The position numbers were made by a program, and so were the translations under genes. The notes under the pieces are model-generated. The model did not search any database. It was not told where the DNA came from and saw only the letters and a list, made by a program, of their open reading frames with translations. A stretch of DNA of 64,000 bases from JAFDZV01 sp964455525 (lineage in GTDB: Bacteria; Bacteroidota; Ignavibacteria; OLB7): contig CAYVWR010000001.1 of the NCBI GenBank assembly GCA_964455525.1, positions 186,001-250,000 of the forward strand, read 5' to 3'. Below, piece by piece: positions 1 through 8,142 of the stretch (position 1 is the stretch's first letter; each line of letters opens with the position of its first letter).

Positions 1-573
1 CGTGGAGAGATAATCCTTGGTAGTGATCTCCGCGATACGAACGCGGGTAAAATCATCAACACCGGGGTTTTCGGCCTGCCTCATCACGTTCTCCAGATCC
101 TCGCTCTTGATATCCAGTATCTCACCATAGGGGGAGACATTGGCGGTAATAAGGCGATTGACGATCGACGACGGCCCGAGCACCTCGCGATGGCGGGCAT
201 TTTTCCAATCCCCTTCCACGAACTGCTGCGTATTAAAGGTGACATGTTCCTCGATGCCGCGAACATCAAGCGTCATCGAGTCGATATTCGCCTCCACGGT
301 GATCGGTCCGCCCGTATTGGCAAGGATCTGGCGCTGCGTGACGAAATACGTCACCACACGTACGCTTGAATCGGCTATGGTGCCGCCGATCTCATGAACA
401 GCATTGACGCGCTCGGTATACTTATACCCGAACACATAGTTGGAACGGAGCGGAGGGCCAAAGCGAAACTCGTTCTCCTGTGCGATAGAAGTAGCTGTTG
501 CGGCAACAGCGATCACAGTTGCCACAATGCCACACCGCAGTATGCCACGTATGGCTCGTTTCATAGACATCAT
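1..573 (-). CDS. Secreted protein of unknown function, 3' end outside window
   Basis: An open frame runs on the minus strand from ATG codons at 573, 570 and 564 to the left edge without a stop, giving 191 residues. The N-terminus is basic (KRAIRG) followed by a hydrophobic stretch ending at an Ala-x-Ser-x-Ala-Gln site, so a Sec signal peptide is likely and the mature protein starts near residue 32. The rest is soluble, rich in beta-prone and charged residues, with no motif I recognise. AGAAG lies a few bases upstream of the 573 start. It follows ndk on the same strand after about 120 bp. Function unknown; the signal peptide is the only firm reading. Confidence 0.7.
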   Translation of the reverse strand, partial: MMSMKRAIRGILRCGIVATVIAVAATATSIAQENEFRFGPPLRSNYVFGYKYTERVNAVHEIGGTIADSSVRVVTYFVTQRQILANTGGPITVEANIDSMTLDVRGIEEHVTFNTQQFVEGDWKNARHREVLGPSSIVNRLITANVSPYGEILDIKSEDLENVMRQAENPGVDDFTRVRIAEITTKDYLST

Positions 574-692
574 ATCTTCTAGGTTCCTTGAATCGTCAGG
601 CAGGATAGATAAAGATCTGCTTCGGGGGAGCCGCTCCGGCGGGCTGCCCGACCAGAGCGGTGCATCCAGGAAGCTCTTCGGCACCGGTTGGC

Positions 693-1115
693 TTATGCGT
701 TGCCCACCAGTTCCCGCTCGGCAAAGAAGAAGGCGATCTCCTGGCGGCCATTCTCCACCGAATCGGAGCCATGCACGGCATTCTCCCCCTTGCTGGAGGC
801 AAAGCGCTTGCGCACCGTCCCCTCTTCGGCTTCGGCCGGGTCGGTAGCGCCGATCAGCGTGCGGTAATCGGCAACGGCATTCTCCTTCTGAAGCGCTATG
901 GCGACCACCGGGCCGCTCGACATGAACTCGACAAGGCTCGCGAAGAACGGACGCTCGCGATGCACTTCATAGAAGCGCTCGCCATCCTGCTGCGAAAGCT
1001 GAAGCATCTTAAGCCCGAGAATAGAAAATCCGGCGCCGGTAAGCATGGCGATGATGTCGCCGATAACGTTCTTGCGGACGGCGTCCGGCTTGATGATGCA
1101 GAGTGTACGTTCCAC
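693..1115 (-). CDS. ndk: Nucleoside diphosphate kinase
   Basis: Transfers the gamma-phosphate of ATP to other nucleoside diphosphates through a phospho-histidine. The 140-residue length is that of the family. The start ERTLCIIKPDAV and the NAVHGSDS active-site motif with catalytic His115 are both present, as is the preceding RKRFASSKGE segment. The start is GTG at 1115. It lies about 90 bp after the rhodanese-like gene on the same strand, and the trio sucD-rhodanese-ndk may be co-transcribed; SucD makes NTP that Ndk can redistribute. Very confident. Confidence 0.97.
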   Translation of the reverse strand: MERTLCIIKPDAVRKNVIGDIIAMLTGAGFSILGLKMLQLSQQDGERFYEVHRERPFFASLVEFMSSGPVVAIALQKENAVADYRTLIGATDPAEAEEGTVRKRFASSKGENAVHGSDSVENGRQEIAFFFAERELVGNA

Positions 1116-1203
1116 GATTGATAAGATTTTAGTCGGTTGTCAGTAATTCAGCGGCACAAGGGCTGGCATTGCTGGATGCAAATACGACCGCCCGGCATCC
1201 GCA

Positions 1204-1572
1204 TCATTTCTCGGTTTCCCATCCCCGTTCGGTCCATCCTCGCCATCCTTCGGCCATGGATTTCACATTTGTGTATCCCATGGCGCCAAGGGCATCTGCG
1301 GCAAGGGCGGAGCGAAATCCGCCGCCACAGTACAGGACGATCTCACGATCGGGATCGGGAACTGCCTTTTCGATATCACGCTCGATGACGCCTTTGCCGA
1401 TATGGATGGCACCTTTGATATGGCCATTGTTCCACTCGCTCTCCTCGCGTACATCCACCAGCAGGAAATCCTCCCCCCGCTCCTGCATCGCATGGGTCTG
1501 CTCGGGCGTGATCTCCCGGATACGGGTCATGGCATCATTGACCAGGCGTAGAAAATGTTTGGAATGGATCAT
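1204..1572 (-). CDS. Rhodanese-like domain protein
   Basis: A single-domain rhodanese-like sulfurtransferase of about 122 residues. The fold is marked by LLVDVREESEW, then NGHIKGAIHI and the active-site loop YCGGGFRS, with a cysteine (Cys82 from this start) placed to form a persulfide. The GYTNVKSMAEGWRGW segment near the C-terminus is the usual rhodanese ending. The frame stays open to 1692, but the extra 40 residues are Pro/Ser/His-rich and look non-coding, so ATG at 1572 was chosen; no strong ribosome binding site supports either. It follows sucD. The physiological sulfur acceptor is unknown. Confidence 0.9.
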   Translation of the reverse strand: MIHSKHFLRLVNDAMTRIREITPEQTHAMQERGEDFLLVDVREESEWNNGHIKGAIHIGKGVIERDIEKAVPDPDREIVLYCGGGFRSALAADALGAMGYTNVKSMAEGWRGWTERGWETEK

Positions 1573-1706
1573 GGGTAGACAAGAGCTGGTATGTACATCC
1601 GACGGCGGCGATGCATGAGGATGCACCGCCGCAGCCGATTGATAACACGCGAGATCGAATATTGTTAGCGGAGATGCCATCGGTGGTGGCAACCGCGCTA
1701 TACGGA

Positions 1707-2735
1707 TTACTTCGAGGACTTCGTCGAGCCGCTCTTCCTGGCCGTCTTCTTGGCCGATTCGGTGCCGCCATCGCTCTTTGCCGTTGCTTTTGCCGTGGCC
1801 TTTGCGCCGCTCTTGGCAGGCACTGCCTTCTTGGCCGATCCACCGACATTGCCAAGCGCTTCCTTCACGGTACGTCCCATATCAGCCGGGGACTCGACCA
1901 CGGTAATGCCCGCCTCGCGCATAGCGGAGGTCTTCTCGGTGGCAGTTCCCTTACCACCGGAGATAATGGCACCGGCATGGCCCATACGGCGTCCGGGAGG
2001 GGCTGTACGCCCGGCAATAAAGCCGATCACCGGCTTCTTGACATGCTCGGCAACATAGGCTGCGGCCTCTTCCTCGGCGGTGCCGCCGATCTCGCCGATC
2101 ATCAGGATCGCTTCGGTCTTCGGATCGTCGTTGAACAGCTTGATGGCATCAATAAAGCGGGTGCCGATGATCGGATCGCCGCCGATACCGATGCAGGTGG
2201 ACTGGCCGAGGCCGACATCGGTAAGCTGGCGCACGGCCTCATAGGTGAGCGTTCCACTGCGGGAGACCACGCCAACCGTCCCGCTCTTATGAATGAAGCC
2301 GGGCATGATGCCGATCTTGCATCCATCAGGGGTGATAACGCCGGGGCAGTTCGGGCCTACCAAGCGGGTGGTCTTGTCCTTGAGGTACTCCTGCACGGTC
2401 ACCATATCTTCAACCGGGATGCCTTCGGTGATACAGATCACAAGCGGAATTCCGGCATCGGCGGCTTCCTTGATTGCATCGGCAGCAAAGGCGGCCGGCA
2501 CAAAGATCACCGATGCGTTGGCACCGGTTGTCTCAACAGCATCACGGACGGTATTGAAGATCGGCACCGGACGGATGAACTCCGCAGGCTGATAATCAGT
2601 CCCCCCCTTGCCTGGGGTGACGCCGGCAACCACGTTGCTGCCGTATTCCAGCATCTGCGAGGCGTGGAAGGTCCCTTCGCTCCCGGTGATTCCCTGCACG
2701 AGAACACGGGTGTTCTTGTCGATTAAAACGCTCAT
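1707..2735 (-). CDS. sucD: Succinyl-CoA ligase alpha subunit, with basic C-terminal tail
   Basis: Alpha subunit of succinyl-CoA synthetase, the TCA-cycle step making ATP or GTP from succinyl-CoA. The CoA-binding N-terminus (VLVQGITGSEG), the ligase region (GPNCPGVITP) and the phosphohistidine loop MGHAGAI with His253 are all present. The recognised family ends near residue 297. The last 45 residues are a Lys/Ala/Ser/Thr tail (KKAVPAKSGAKATAKATAK and onward) resembling histone H1-type tails, which is not normal for SucD. No sucC is next to it. ATG at 2735 is the only sensible start. Core assignment certain, role of the tail unknown. Confidence 0.95.
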   Translation of the reverse strand: MSVLIDKNTRVLVQGITGSEGTFHASQMLEYGSNVVAGVTPGKGGTDYQPAEFIRPVPIFNTVRDAVETTGANASVIFVPAAFAADAIKEAADAGIPLVICITEGIPVEDMVTVQEYLKDKTTRLVGPNCPGVITPDGCKIGIMPGFIHKSGTVGVVSRSGTLTYEAVRQLTDVGLGQSTCIGIGGDPIIGTRFIDAIKLFNDDPKTEAILMIGEIGGTAEEEAAAYVAEHVKKPVIGFIAGRTAPPGRRMGHAGAIISGGKGTATEKTSAMREAGITVVESPADMGRTVKEALGNVGGSAKKAVPAKSGAKATAKATAKSDGGTESAKKTARKSGSTKSSK

Positions 2736-3287
2736 AGCCAGAGTAAGAACTATTGATCTATTAGACAGACTGAGTTATTCCCAGGGACTGTAGATTGGCA
2801 AACATACGAAAAGGAGCCCGAGCAGCGAAGGACGGATGGGAGGTTCGGGGATGCGACAAGGAGTAACAGAATCGGGTGCCCCGGGGAGATCTTCAGGGTA
2901 GGCTATCCGGTTTGCCGTCTCTGTTGCGGCAGCAGCACAAGCGCCGACCCGCCCCCCGCGACCGGTTTTGCGGCCGTACTGCGCCTGCCGAACCGGCGCT
3001 GCAACATCCGGTTGGGCATATACCGCCACGACATGATTGCAATGGAGCCTTGACCGGTCCCGCATGAGCCTGGCTGGGCAAGCTTCCGACCTTGGGGTTA
3101 CGATGCTGCCACGCACACCGGACACCATCCCGAACACCGGAATATCTATACATCTCTGACCATAAATTTCGGATTTCTCATTTCGCTCCGTTGTATTTTT
3201 GCAACCGGAACGCAACTTCGATTGCGAATCCTCCTGCCTGATTCGTCCTGATACCTATTATCTGAATCCGACCTCTACGAAATACGC
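2736..3287. other. Divergent intergenic region sucD / mrdA
   Basis: This 552-bp stretch separates two divergent genes and must hold both promoters. A 146-codon minus frame (2775-3215) crosses it, but its product is Arg/Pro/Cys-rich with no family signature and I do not call it. I see no tRNA, strong hairpin or repeat here. Confidence 0.5.
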
Positions 3288-5168
3288 ATGGAAGCTGATC
3301 GGTCATTCGGTTCAACGACGCGCAAACGCGCGTTCCTGATCTTCACAACGCTGATATTCCTCACCTTTACCGGGCGTCTGGTACAGTTGCAGGTAATAGA
3401 GGGTTCTGCGTACCGATCGCGATCGGAATCGCAGGGCATCAAGCAGATCGTCCGCGAGCCGATTCGCGGCGCCATCTACGATCGTTCCGGCCATGCGATC
3501 GTCGCAAACATCCCATCGTATTCGGTGCTGGTAACGCCGAACAAGATCACCCCGGAAACCAAGCTCAAGCTGGCGCGCATCCTCTCGACCGATACAACTA
3601 CGATCAACGAGAAGATCAAGCAATACAAGATCAACAACTTCTCGCCGGTACGCATCTGGCGCGATATCGACCGCCAGGCATGGGTGCTCTTGAACGAGTG
3701 GCATACCGAATTGACCGGCGTCGATATCGTCGAGGAATCGAAGCGCGCATATGCAGGTGATATCCATGCCAGCCATATCCTCGGCTACACCAAGGAGATC
3801 AACAAGGATGAGATCCTGAGGCTTGGCGACTATTATCAGGCCGGAGACGTGATCGGCAAGTCCGGCATCGAGCAGGCATACGAAGACCATCTGCGCGGCG
3901 AGAAGGGATACGAGTTTGTTGCGGTGAACAACCGTGGGCAACGGGTGAACCAGTTCAACGACGGCAAAAACGACCGCACGCCATCAAACGGGTTTGATCT
4001 CTACCTGAGCCTCGACGGCGGACTTCAGCAATATGCCGAGCAGCTTCTGGCCGGCTATCATGGTGCCGTGGTGGCGCTAGACCCGACCAACGGCGAGGTG
4101 CTGGCGATGGTCAGCGCCCCTGATTACGATCCGAAGATCTTCAGCGGCCTTACCTCCCGTGCCGACTACGAGAAGTTGCACCACGACCCCTCGAATCCCC
4201 TGATGAACCGGGCCACGCAGGCGATTTATCCTCCCGGCTCCACCTGGAAGATGCTGATCGGCATCGCCGCCATTCAGGAGGGAATTATCACGGCGAACAC
4301 CCTGTATCACTGCCCCGGAGGCTTCACCTATGGTGGCAACACCTGGAAGTGCCATGGCTCGCACACGGTAAACTTCCGCAAGGCGATCCATGTATCCTGC
4401 AACGCCTATTTCGGCAGGCTGGGATTGATGATGGGCATCGATGTTTTCAGCAAATACGGCAAGCTCTTCCATTTTGGCGAGAGGCTTGGCACCGACGTGC
4501 TGGAGGGGAGCACCAGGCTCCCCACGCGCGAGTATTACGACAAGGCATTTGGCAAGGATAAATGGCCCAAGGGTGTGATGATAAACCTCGGGATCGGCCA
4601 GGGGGAACTCGGGGTAAATCCGTTGCAGCTTGCGGCCTATACCGCTGCGATTGCAAACGGTGGAACCTGGCATCAGCCGCATCTGGTCCGTGGCGTCAAA
4701 AACGGCCAGCTTGGGCAGATCGAACGGGTGAAGTACGAATCGGAGGATCTCGGCATCCGCAAGGATATCATGGATGTGGTGCATCAGGGCATGTTCGACG
4801 TGGTGAACGTGGCTGGCGGAACCGCACGCGGCGCGCGTCTGGACTCGATCCTCATTGCAGGCAAGACCGGCACCGCGCAGGCTGGCAAGGGAAAGAAGGA
4901 CCATGCATGGTTCGTCTGCTACGCTCCGTACGACAATCCAAAGATCGCCATGTGCGTGCTGGTGGAGAACAGCGGTTTTGGCGGCACGTATTCCGCCCCG
5001 ATCGCTCGCAAGCTGGTCCGCTACTTCTTCACCCGCCAGCGCGAGGCGGGCGACATCATCCCCGGCTCCCATAGCGAAGGGCTTGACCACCCGGACGCTC
5101 TGCGCAGCATTGGCGGCGGCGATGTTCAGGAGAGCGACCTGCTGCCGGAGGAGATGCGGAGCTGGTAG
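3288..5168 (+). CDS. mrdA: Penicillin-binding protein 2 (peptidoglycan transpeptidase)
   Basis: A class B penicillin-binding protein of the elongasome, which cross-links peptidoglycan in the periplasm. One N-terminal membrane anchor (about residues 13-29) precedes the PBP dimerisation domain (RGAIYDRSGH) and the transpeptidase domain. The three penicilloyl motifs are visible: SxxK as PPGSTWK with catalytic Ser318, SxN as SCN about 50 residues later, and KTGTAQ starting at Lys526. Its 626 residues are normal for PBP2. The usual neighbours mreBCD and rodA are not adjacent. ATG at 3288 is used; no clear ribosome binding site. A terminator follows. Confidence 0.96.
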   Translation: MEADRSFGSTTRKRAFLIFTTLIFLTFTGRLVQLQVIEGSAYRSRSESQGIKQIVREPIRGAIYDRSGHAIVANIPSYSVLVTPNKITPETKLKLARILSTDTTTINEKIKQYKINNFSPVRIWRDIDRQAWVLLNEWHTELTGVDIVEESKRAYAGDIHASHILGYTKEINKDEILRLGDYYQAGDVIGKSGIEQAYEDHLRGEKGYEFVAVNNRGQRVNQFNDGKNDRTPSNGFDLYLSLDGGLQQYAEQLLAGYHGAVVALDPTNGEVLAMVSAPDYDPKIFSGLTSRADYEKLHHDPSNPLMNRATQAIYPPGSTWKMLIGIAAIQEGIITANTLYHCPGGFTYGGNTWKCHGSHTVNFRKAIHVSCNAYFGRLGLMMGIDVFSKYGKLFHFGERLGTDVLEGSTRLPTREYYDKAFGKDKWPKGVMINLGIGQGELGVNPLQLAAYTAAIANGGTWHQPHLVRGVKNGQLGQIERVKYESEDLGIRKDIMDVVHQGMFDVVNVAGGTARGARLDSILIAGKTGTAQAGKGKKDHAWFVCYAPYDNPKIAMCVLVENSGFGGTYSAPIARKLVRYFFTRQREAGDIIPGSHSEGLDHPDALRSIGGGDVQESDLLPEEMRSW

Positions 5169-5220
5169 CACAGGAGCAAGACCTTGCACGGCACGACCGG
5201 CACAGGCATATGGTCTCGAT

Positions 5221-5258
5221 AAAAAAAAGCCCGGCGGACATTTCCACCGGGCTTTTTT
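5221..5258. terminator. Bidirectional terminator between mrdA and purA
   Basis: An A-run, the stem AAAAGCCCGG / CCGGGCTTTT and a T-run make a symmetrical rho-independent terminator serving the convergent genes mrdA (plus) and purA (minus). Confidence 0.92.
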
Positions 5259-5294
5259 CAATTGCGATCCTGATTCCGGCACCATCCCCTGGCA

Positions 5295-6569
5295 CTACCG
5301 CACGATCACCTCTTCCCGGCCCGGGCCGATGCCGATATAGCTTGCCCGTGCGCCGATGAAGCGCTCGATCGCCTCGACATACTCGCGGGTCTCGACCGGC
5401 AGACTTTCCCAGCTTGTGCAGCCATCGAGCGCGGTATTCCACCCCTTGAAGCTCTCGTAGATCGGCTCCACCCGCTCCAGTGCCTGGCACTCGCTCGGGA
5501 AGTGCTTAAGCTGGCGGCCATCCAGCATATAGCCGGTACAGACCTTCAGCTCATCGAACCTATTCAGCACATCGAGCTTGGTAAGAACGATCTCGTCGAT
5601 GCCATTGATCATGGCGGAATAACGAAGCGCAAAAAGATCGAGCCAGCCGCAGCGGCGCGGGCGGCCGGTGGTTGCGCCGAACTCATCCCCATCCCTGCGG
5701 AGCTTTTCGCCGGTCTCCTCGAACAGTTCGGTGGGGAACGGGCCGTTGCCCACGCGGGTGCAGTAGGCCTTGACGATACCAATCACGCCGGTGATGGCCG
5801 TAGGAGGCAATCCAAGCCCTGTACAGGCACCGCCCGAGGTAGGCGAGGAGCTTGTGACAAACGGATAGGTGCCATGATCGATATCGAGAAGCGCACCCTG
5901 CGCACCCTCCAGCAGCAGGTTCTTGCCGGAGCGCCAGGCATCGTTCAGGAATTCGGCAGTATCGGTGATATACTCGTCGATGCGCTGGTCGAACTCCATA
6001 TACTCCGCCACGGTCTTCTCCACATCCAGCTCCGGGGCATCGTATACTTTGCGGAACCACTGGTTCTTCTGCTCGATGCCGGCACGAAGCTTCTCCTCCA
6101 GCACAACACGATCGAGCAGATCCACGATACGGATGCCCGAGCGGTTGTATTTATCGATATAGGCAGGCCCTATGCCTCGTCCGGTTGTGCCGATCTTCTG
6201 TCCGCTCTCCTGAAGAGAGTCGAGCAGCTTATGATACGGCATGATCAGATGTGCCTTGTGGCTGATCTTGAGGCGCCCGCGCATCGAGATGCCAAAGGAT
6301 TCCAGCAGGGCGATCTCCTCCATAAGCGCAACCGGGTCGATAACAACACCGTTGCCGATAACGCAGACCACTCCATCATGGAGGATACCGGATGGAATCA
6401 GGTGGAGGACATATTTGCGGTTGTTCACAACGAGGGTATGGCCGGCATTGGCACCACCCTGGTAACGGGCCACAATATCGGATTTCTGGGCAAGAAGATC
6501 GACGACCTTCCCCTTTCCTTCATCTCCCCACTGTGCCCCGACGATAACGCGTACGCTCATAATGCTCAC
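5295..6569 (-). CDS. purA: Adenylosuccinate synthetase
   Basis: Converts IMP, aspartate and GTP to adenylosuccinate, the first committed step to AMP. The N-terminal GTP loop GAQWGDEGKGK, the QGGANAGHT segment and the GTTGRGIGPAY segment are all present, and the length (424 aa) is typical. GTG at 6569 has GGAG nine bases upstream; the in-frame ATG at 6560 is the alternative. It follows a STAS-domain gene on the same strand after 70 bp that contain a hairpin overlapping the ribosome binding site. Certain function. Confidence 0.97.
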   Translation of the reverse strand: MSIMSVRVIVGAQWGDEGKGKVVDLLAQKSDIVARYQGGANAGHTLVVNNRKYVLHLIPSGILHDGVVCVIGNGVVIDPVALMEEIALLESFGISMRGRLKISHKAHLIMPYHKLLDSLQESGQKIGTTGRGIGPAYIDKYNRSGIRIVDLLDRVVLEEKLRAGIEQKNQWFRKVYDAPELDVEKTVAEYMEFDQRIDEYITDTAEFLNDAWRSGKNLLLEGAQGALLDIDHGTYPFVTSSSPTSGGACTGLGLPPTAITGVIGIVKAYCTRVGNGPFPTELFEETGEKLRRDGDEFGATTGRPRRCGWLDLFALRYSAMINGIDEIVLTKLDVLNRFDELKVCTGYMLDGRQLKHFPSECQALERVEPIYESFKGWNTALDGCTSWESLPVETREYVEAIERFIGARASYIGIGPGREEVIVR

Positions 6570-6575
6570 AAGAAA

Positions 6576-6614
6576 ACGCTCCGATCACCTCCCAGCGGGG
6601 ATGGACCGGAGCGT
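6576..6614 (-). promoter_or_regulatory. Hairpin with T-run overlapping the purA ribosome binding site
   Basis: On the minus strand ACGCTCCG pairs with CGGAGCGT and is followed directly by TTTTCTT and then the purA GTG. The 3' arm contains the GGAG that would serve purA. The element could act as a terminator of the upstream STAS gene, as an attenuator, or by hiding the ribosome binding site. Structure is seen; regulatory role is inference. Confidence 0.5.
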
Positions 6615-6639
6615 ACAGACATTCGTGATCGGTTGTTAC

Positions 6640-6975
6640 TTACTGATAAGCGGCCACCGCCTCGTCTCTGGTCGCGTACTGCGCGAGCACAGAATCAAGA
6701 CGGGTCATCCGGAAAAGCCCCTGAATCTTCTCATTCGCCCCGGCGATCGCAAGCGAGCCGCCGGAGGTACGAAGCGATGTAGAGGCCCCGACAAGCATAC
6801 CAAGCCCGGAACTGTTCATCACCGGCACATTGGTAAGATCGACTACGACATGGCGCACCCCTTCGCGCACCAGATCGCTGACGGCACGGGTGAACTCCAT
6901 GGCCTCCGCCCCGCCCAGCACATTGCCGTCGAGCGCGACCACCGCCGGATCGTTATGTTCGATCGTGAAAGTCAT
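6640..6975 (-). CDS. STAS-domain protein, anti-sigma factor antagonist type
   Basis: A 111-residue stand-alone STAS domain of the SpoIIAA/RsbV type. The central segment VVVDLTNVPVMNSSGLGML carries the conserved SSGLG phosphoacceptor loop; by position Ser55 matches Ser58 of Bacillus SpoIIAA, though the usual preceding Asp is Asn54 here. Such proteins switch partners depending on phosphorylation by an RsbW/SpoIIAB-type kinase. No kinase or phosphatase gene is adjacent. It sits between secF and purA on the same strand, so co-transcription with them is possible. Family confident, partner unknown. Confidence 0.9.
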   Translation of the reverse strand: MTFTIEHNDPAVVALDGNVLGGAEAMEFTRAVSDLVREGVRHVVVDLTNVPVMNSSGLGMLVGASTSLRTSGGSLAIAGANEKIQGLFRMTRLDSVLAQYATRDEAVAAYQ

Positions 6976-7048
6976 CGGATCATCAAGCTGTGAGCCGGTC
7001 CGGGCTTAGATCCCCCGATTCCGGCTCGTTTGCATTCTCTGTTTTCTA

Positions 7049-8077
7049 TTATGCCCGCGCCTGGGCGCCGCGGTTCTCGCGCTCGGCAGCGATCCTCTCA
7101 TGCTCCACGAAGAAATCGCGCTCGGCATTCGGATCGAGCTTCCCCTGCTTGATAAGCACATCCACCACAAACGAGCTGGCGATATAGATCGAGGAGTAGG
7201 TGCCGGTAAGAATTCCCACAAGCATCGTAAAGGCGAAACCACGAAGCACCTCGCCGGAGAAGACCAGAAGGATCACCAGCACAAGCACCACGGTCAAGGT
7301 GGTATTGATGGTGCGCGGGAGCGTTTCGTTGATCGACCGATTGATAAGCATCAGGAAGTTCTCGCCCCGATGCAATGTCCGGTTTTCCCGGATACGGTCG
7401 AAGATAATCACCGTATCGTTGATCGAGAAACCGACCACCGTAAGGAAGGCCGCCAGCATGTTCTGATTCATCTCCAGGTTCAGGCCAAACATGCCATTGA
7501 AGATGACAGCAAAGGAGAAGGCCACCAGCACATCGTGCGTAAGCGCGATAACCGCCCCCACGCCGAAGAGGAACTCGAAGCGGAAGCTGATATACAGGAG
7601 GATCGCGATGATCGAGGCGATCACCGCATACAGCGCCTGCATTCTCAGCTCGGCGCCCACCTTGGGGCCGATGTTATCCACCCGGCGTATCGACGCGGAG
7701 TTATCCGGGAAGCTCTTGGAGAGCGCTTCCTGGAGGCGCTCGGAGACCTTGTTGATCGCCTGCCCGGATACAGCGCCAGCGGCCTCATGATCGGCCTTGA
7801 CGCGAATCAGCACCTCGCGCTCCTCTCCCAGGTTGCCGATGGACTTGATCTCGGCCCCCTCGAACCCAGCGTTGTCCACCGACTGGCGTACATCCTCTAT
7901 CTCGATGTTCTTGACGAACTTGAACGCCACCTCGGTGCCCCCCTCGAAGTCGATACCGTACTCAACTCCGCGAGCGAAGGCTATGACCAGACCAAGCACG
8001 GTGATCACGATCGAGACGACATAGAAGACCTTCCTTTTGCCGAGGAAGTCTATGTGAGTGTCCTTGAAAAACTGCAT
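7049..8077 (-). CDS. secF: Protein translocase subunit SecF
   Basis: Inner-membrane partner of SecD that uses the proton-motive force to help export through SecYEG. It has the family pattern: one N-terminal membrane helix, the YGIDFEGGTE periplasmic signature, then five clustered helices including the region around RVDNIGPKVGAEL and DTVIIFDRIRENR. Its 342 residues are a little longer than usual because of a charged C-terminal tail. It starts at ATG 8077, 65 bp after secD, as a normal secDF pair. Confidence 0.97.
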   Translation of the reverse strand: MQFFKDTHIDFLGKRKVFYVVSIVITVLGLVIAFARGVEYGIDFEGGTEVAFKFVKNIEIEDVRQSVDNAGFEGAEIKSIGNLGEEREVLIRVKADHEAAGAVSGQAINKVSERLQEALSKSFPDNSASIRRVDNIGPKVGAELRMQALYAVIASIIAILLYISFRFEFLFGVGAVIALTHDVLVAFSFAVIFNGMFGLNLEMNQNMLAAFLTVVGFSINDTVIIFDRIRENRTLHRGENFLMLINRSINETLPRTINTTLTVVLVLVILLVFSGEVLRGFAFTMLVGILTGTYSSIYIASSFVVDVLIKQGKLDPNAERDFFVEHERIAAERENRGAQARA

Positions 8078-8142
8078 GTCAGTTTATTATCGATTAATCA
8101 GTTGTTCTTGAAGATACCGTCGCGAACTGGCGAACGGCGTTG

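Noticed and set aside
2775..3215. 146-codon minus-strand frame between sucD and mrdA
   Set aside because: No motif, odd Arg/Pro/Cys composition, no ribosome binding site; more likely spacer DNA.
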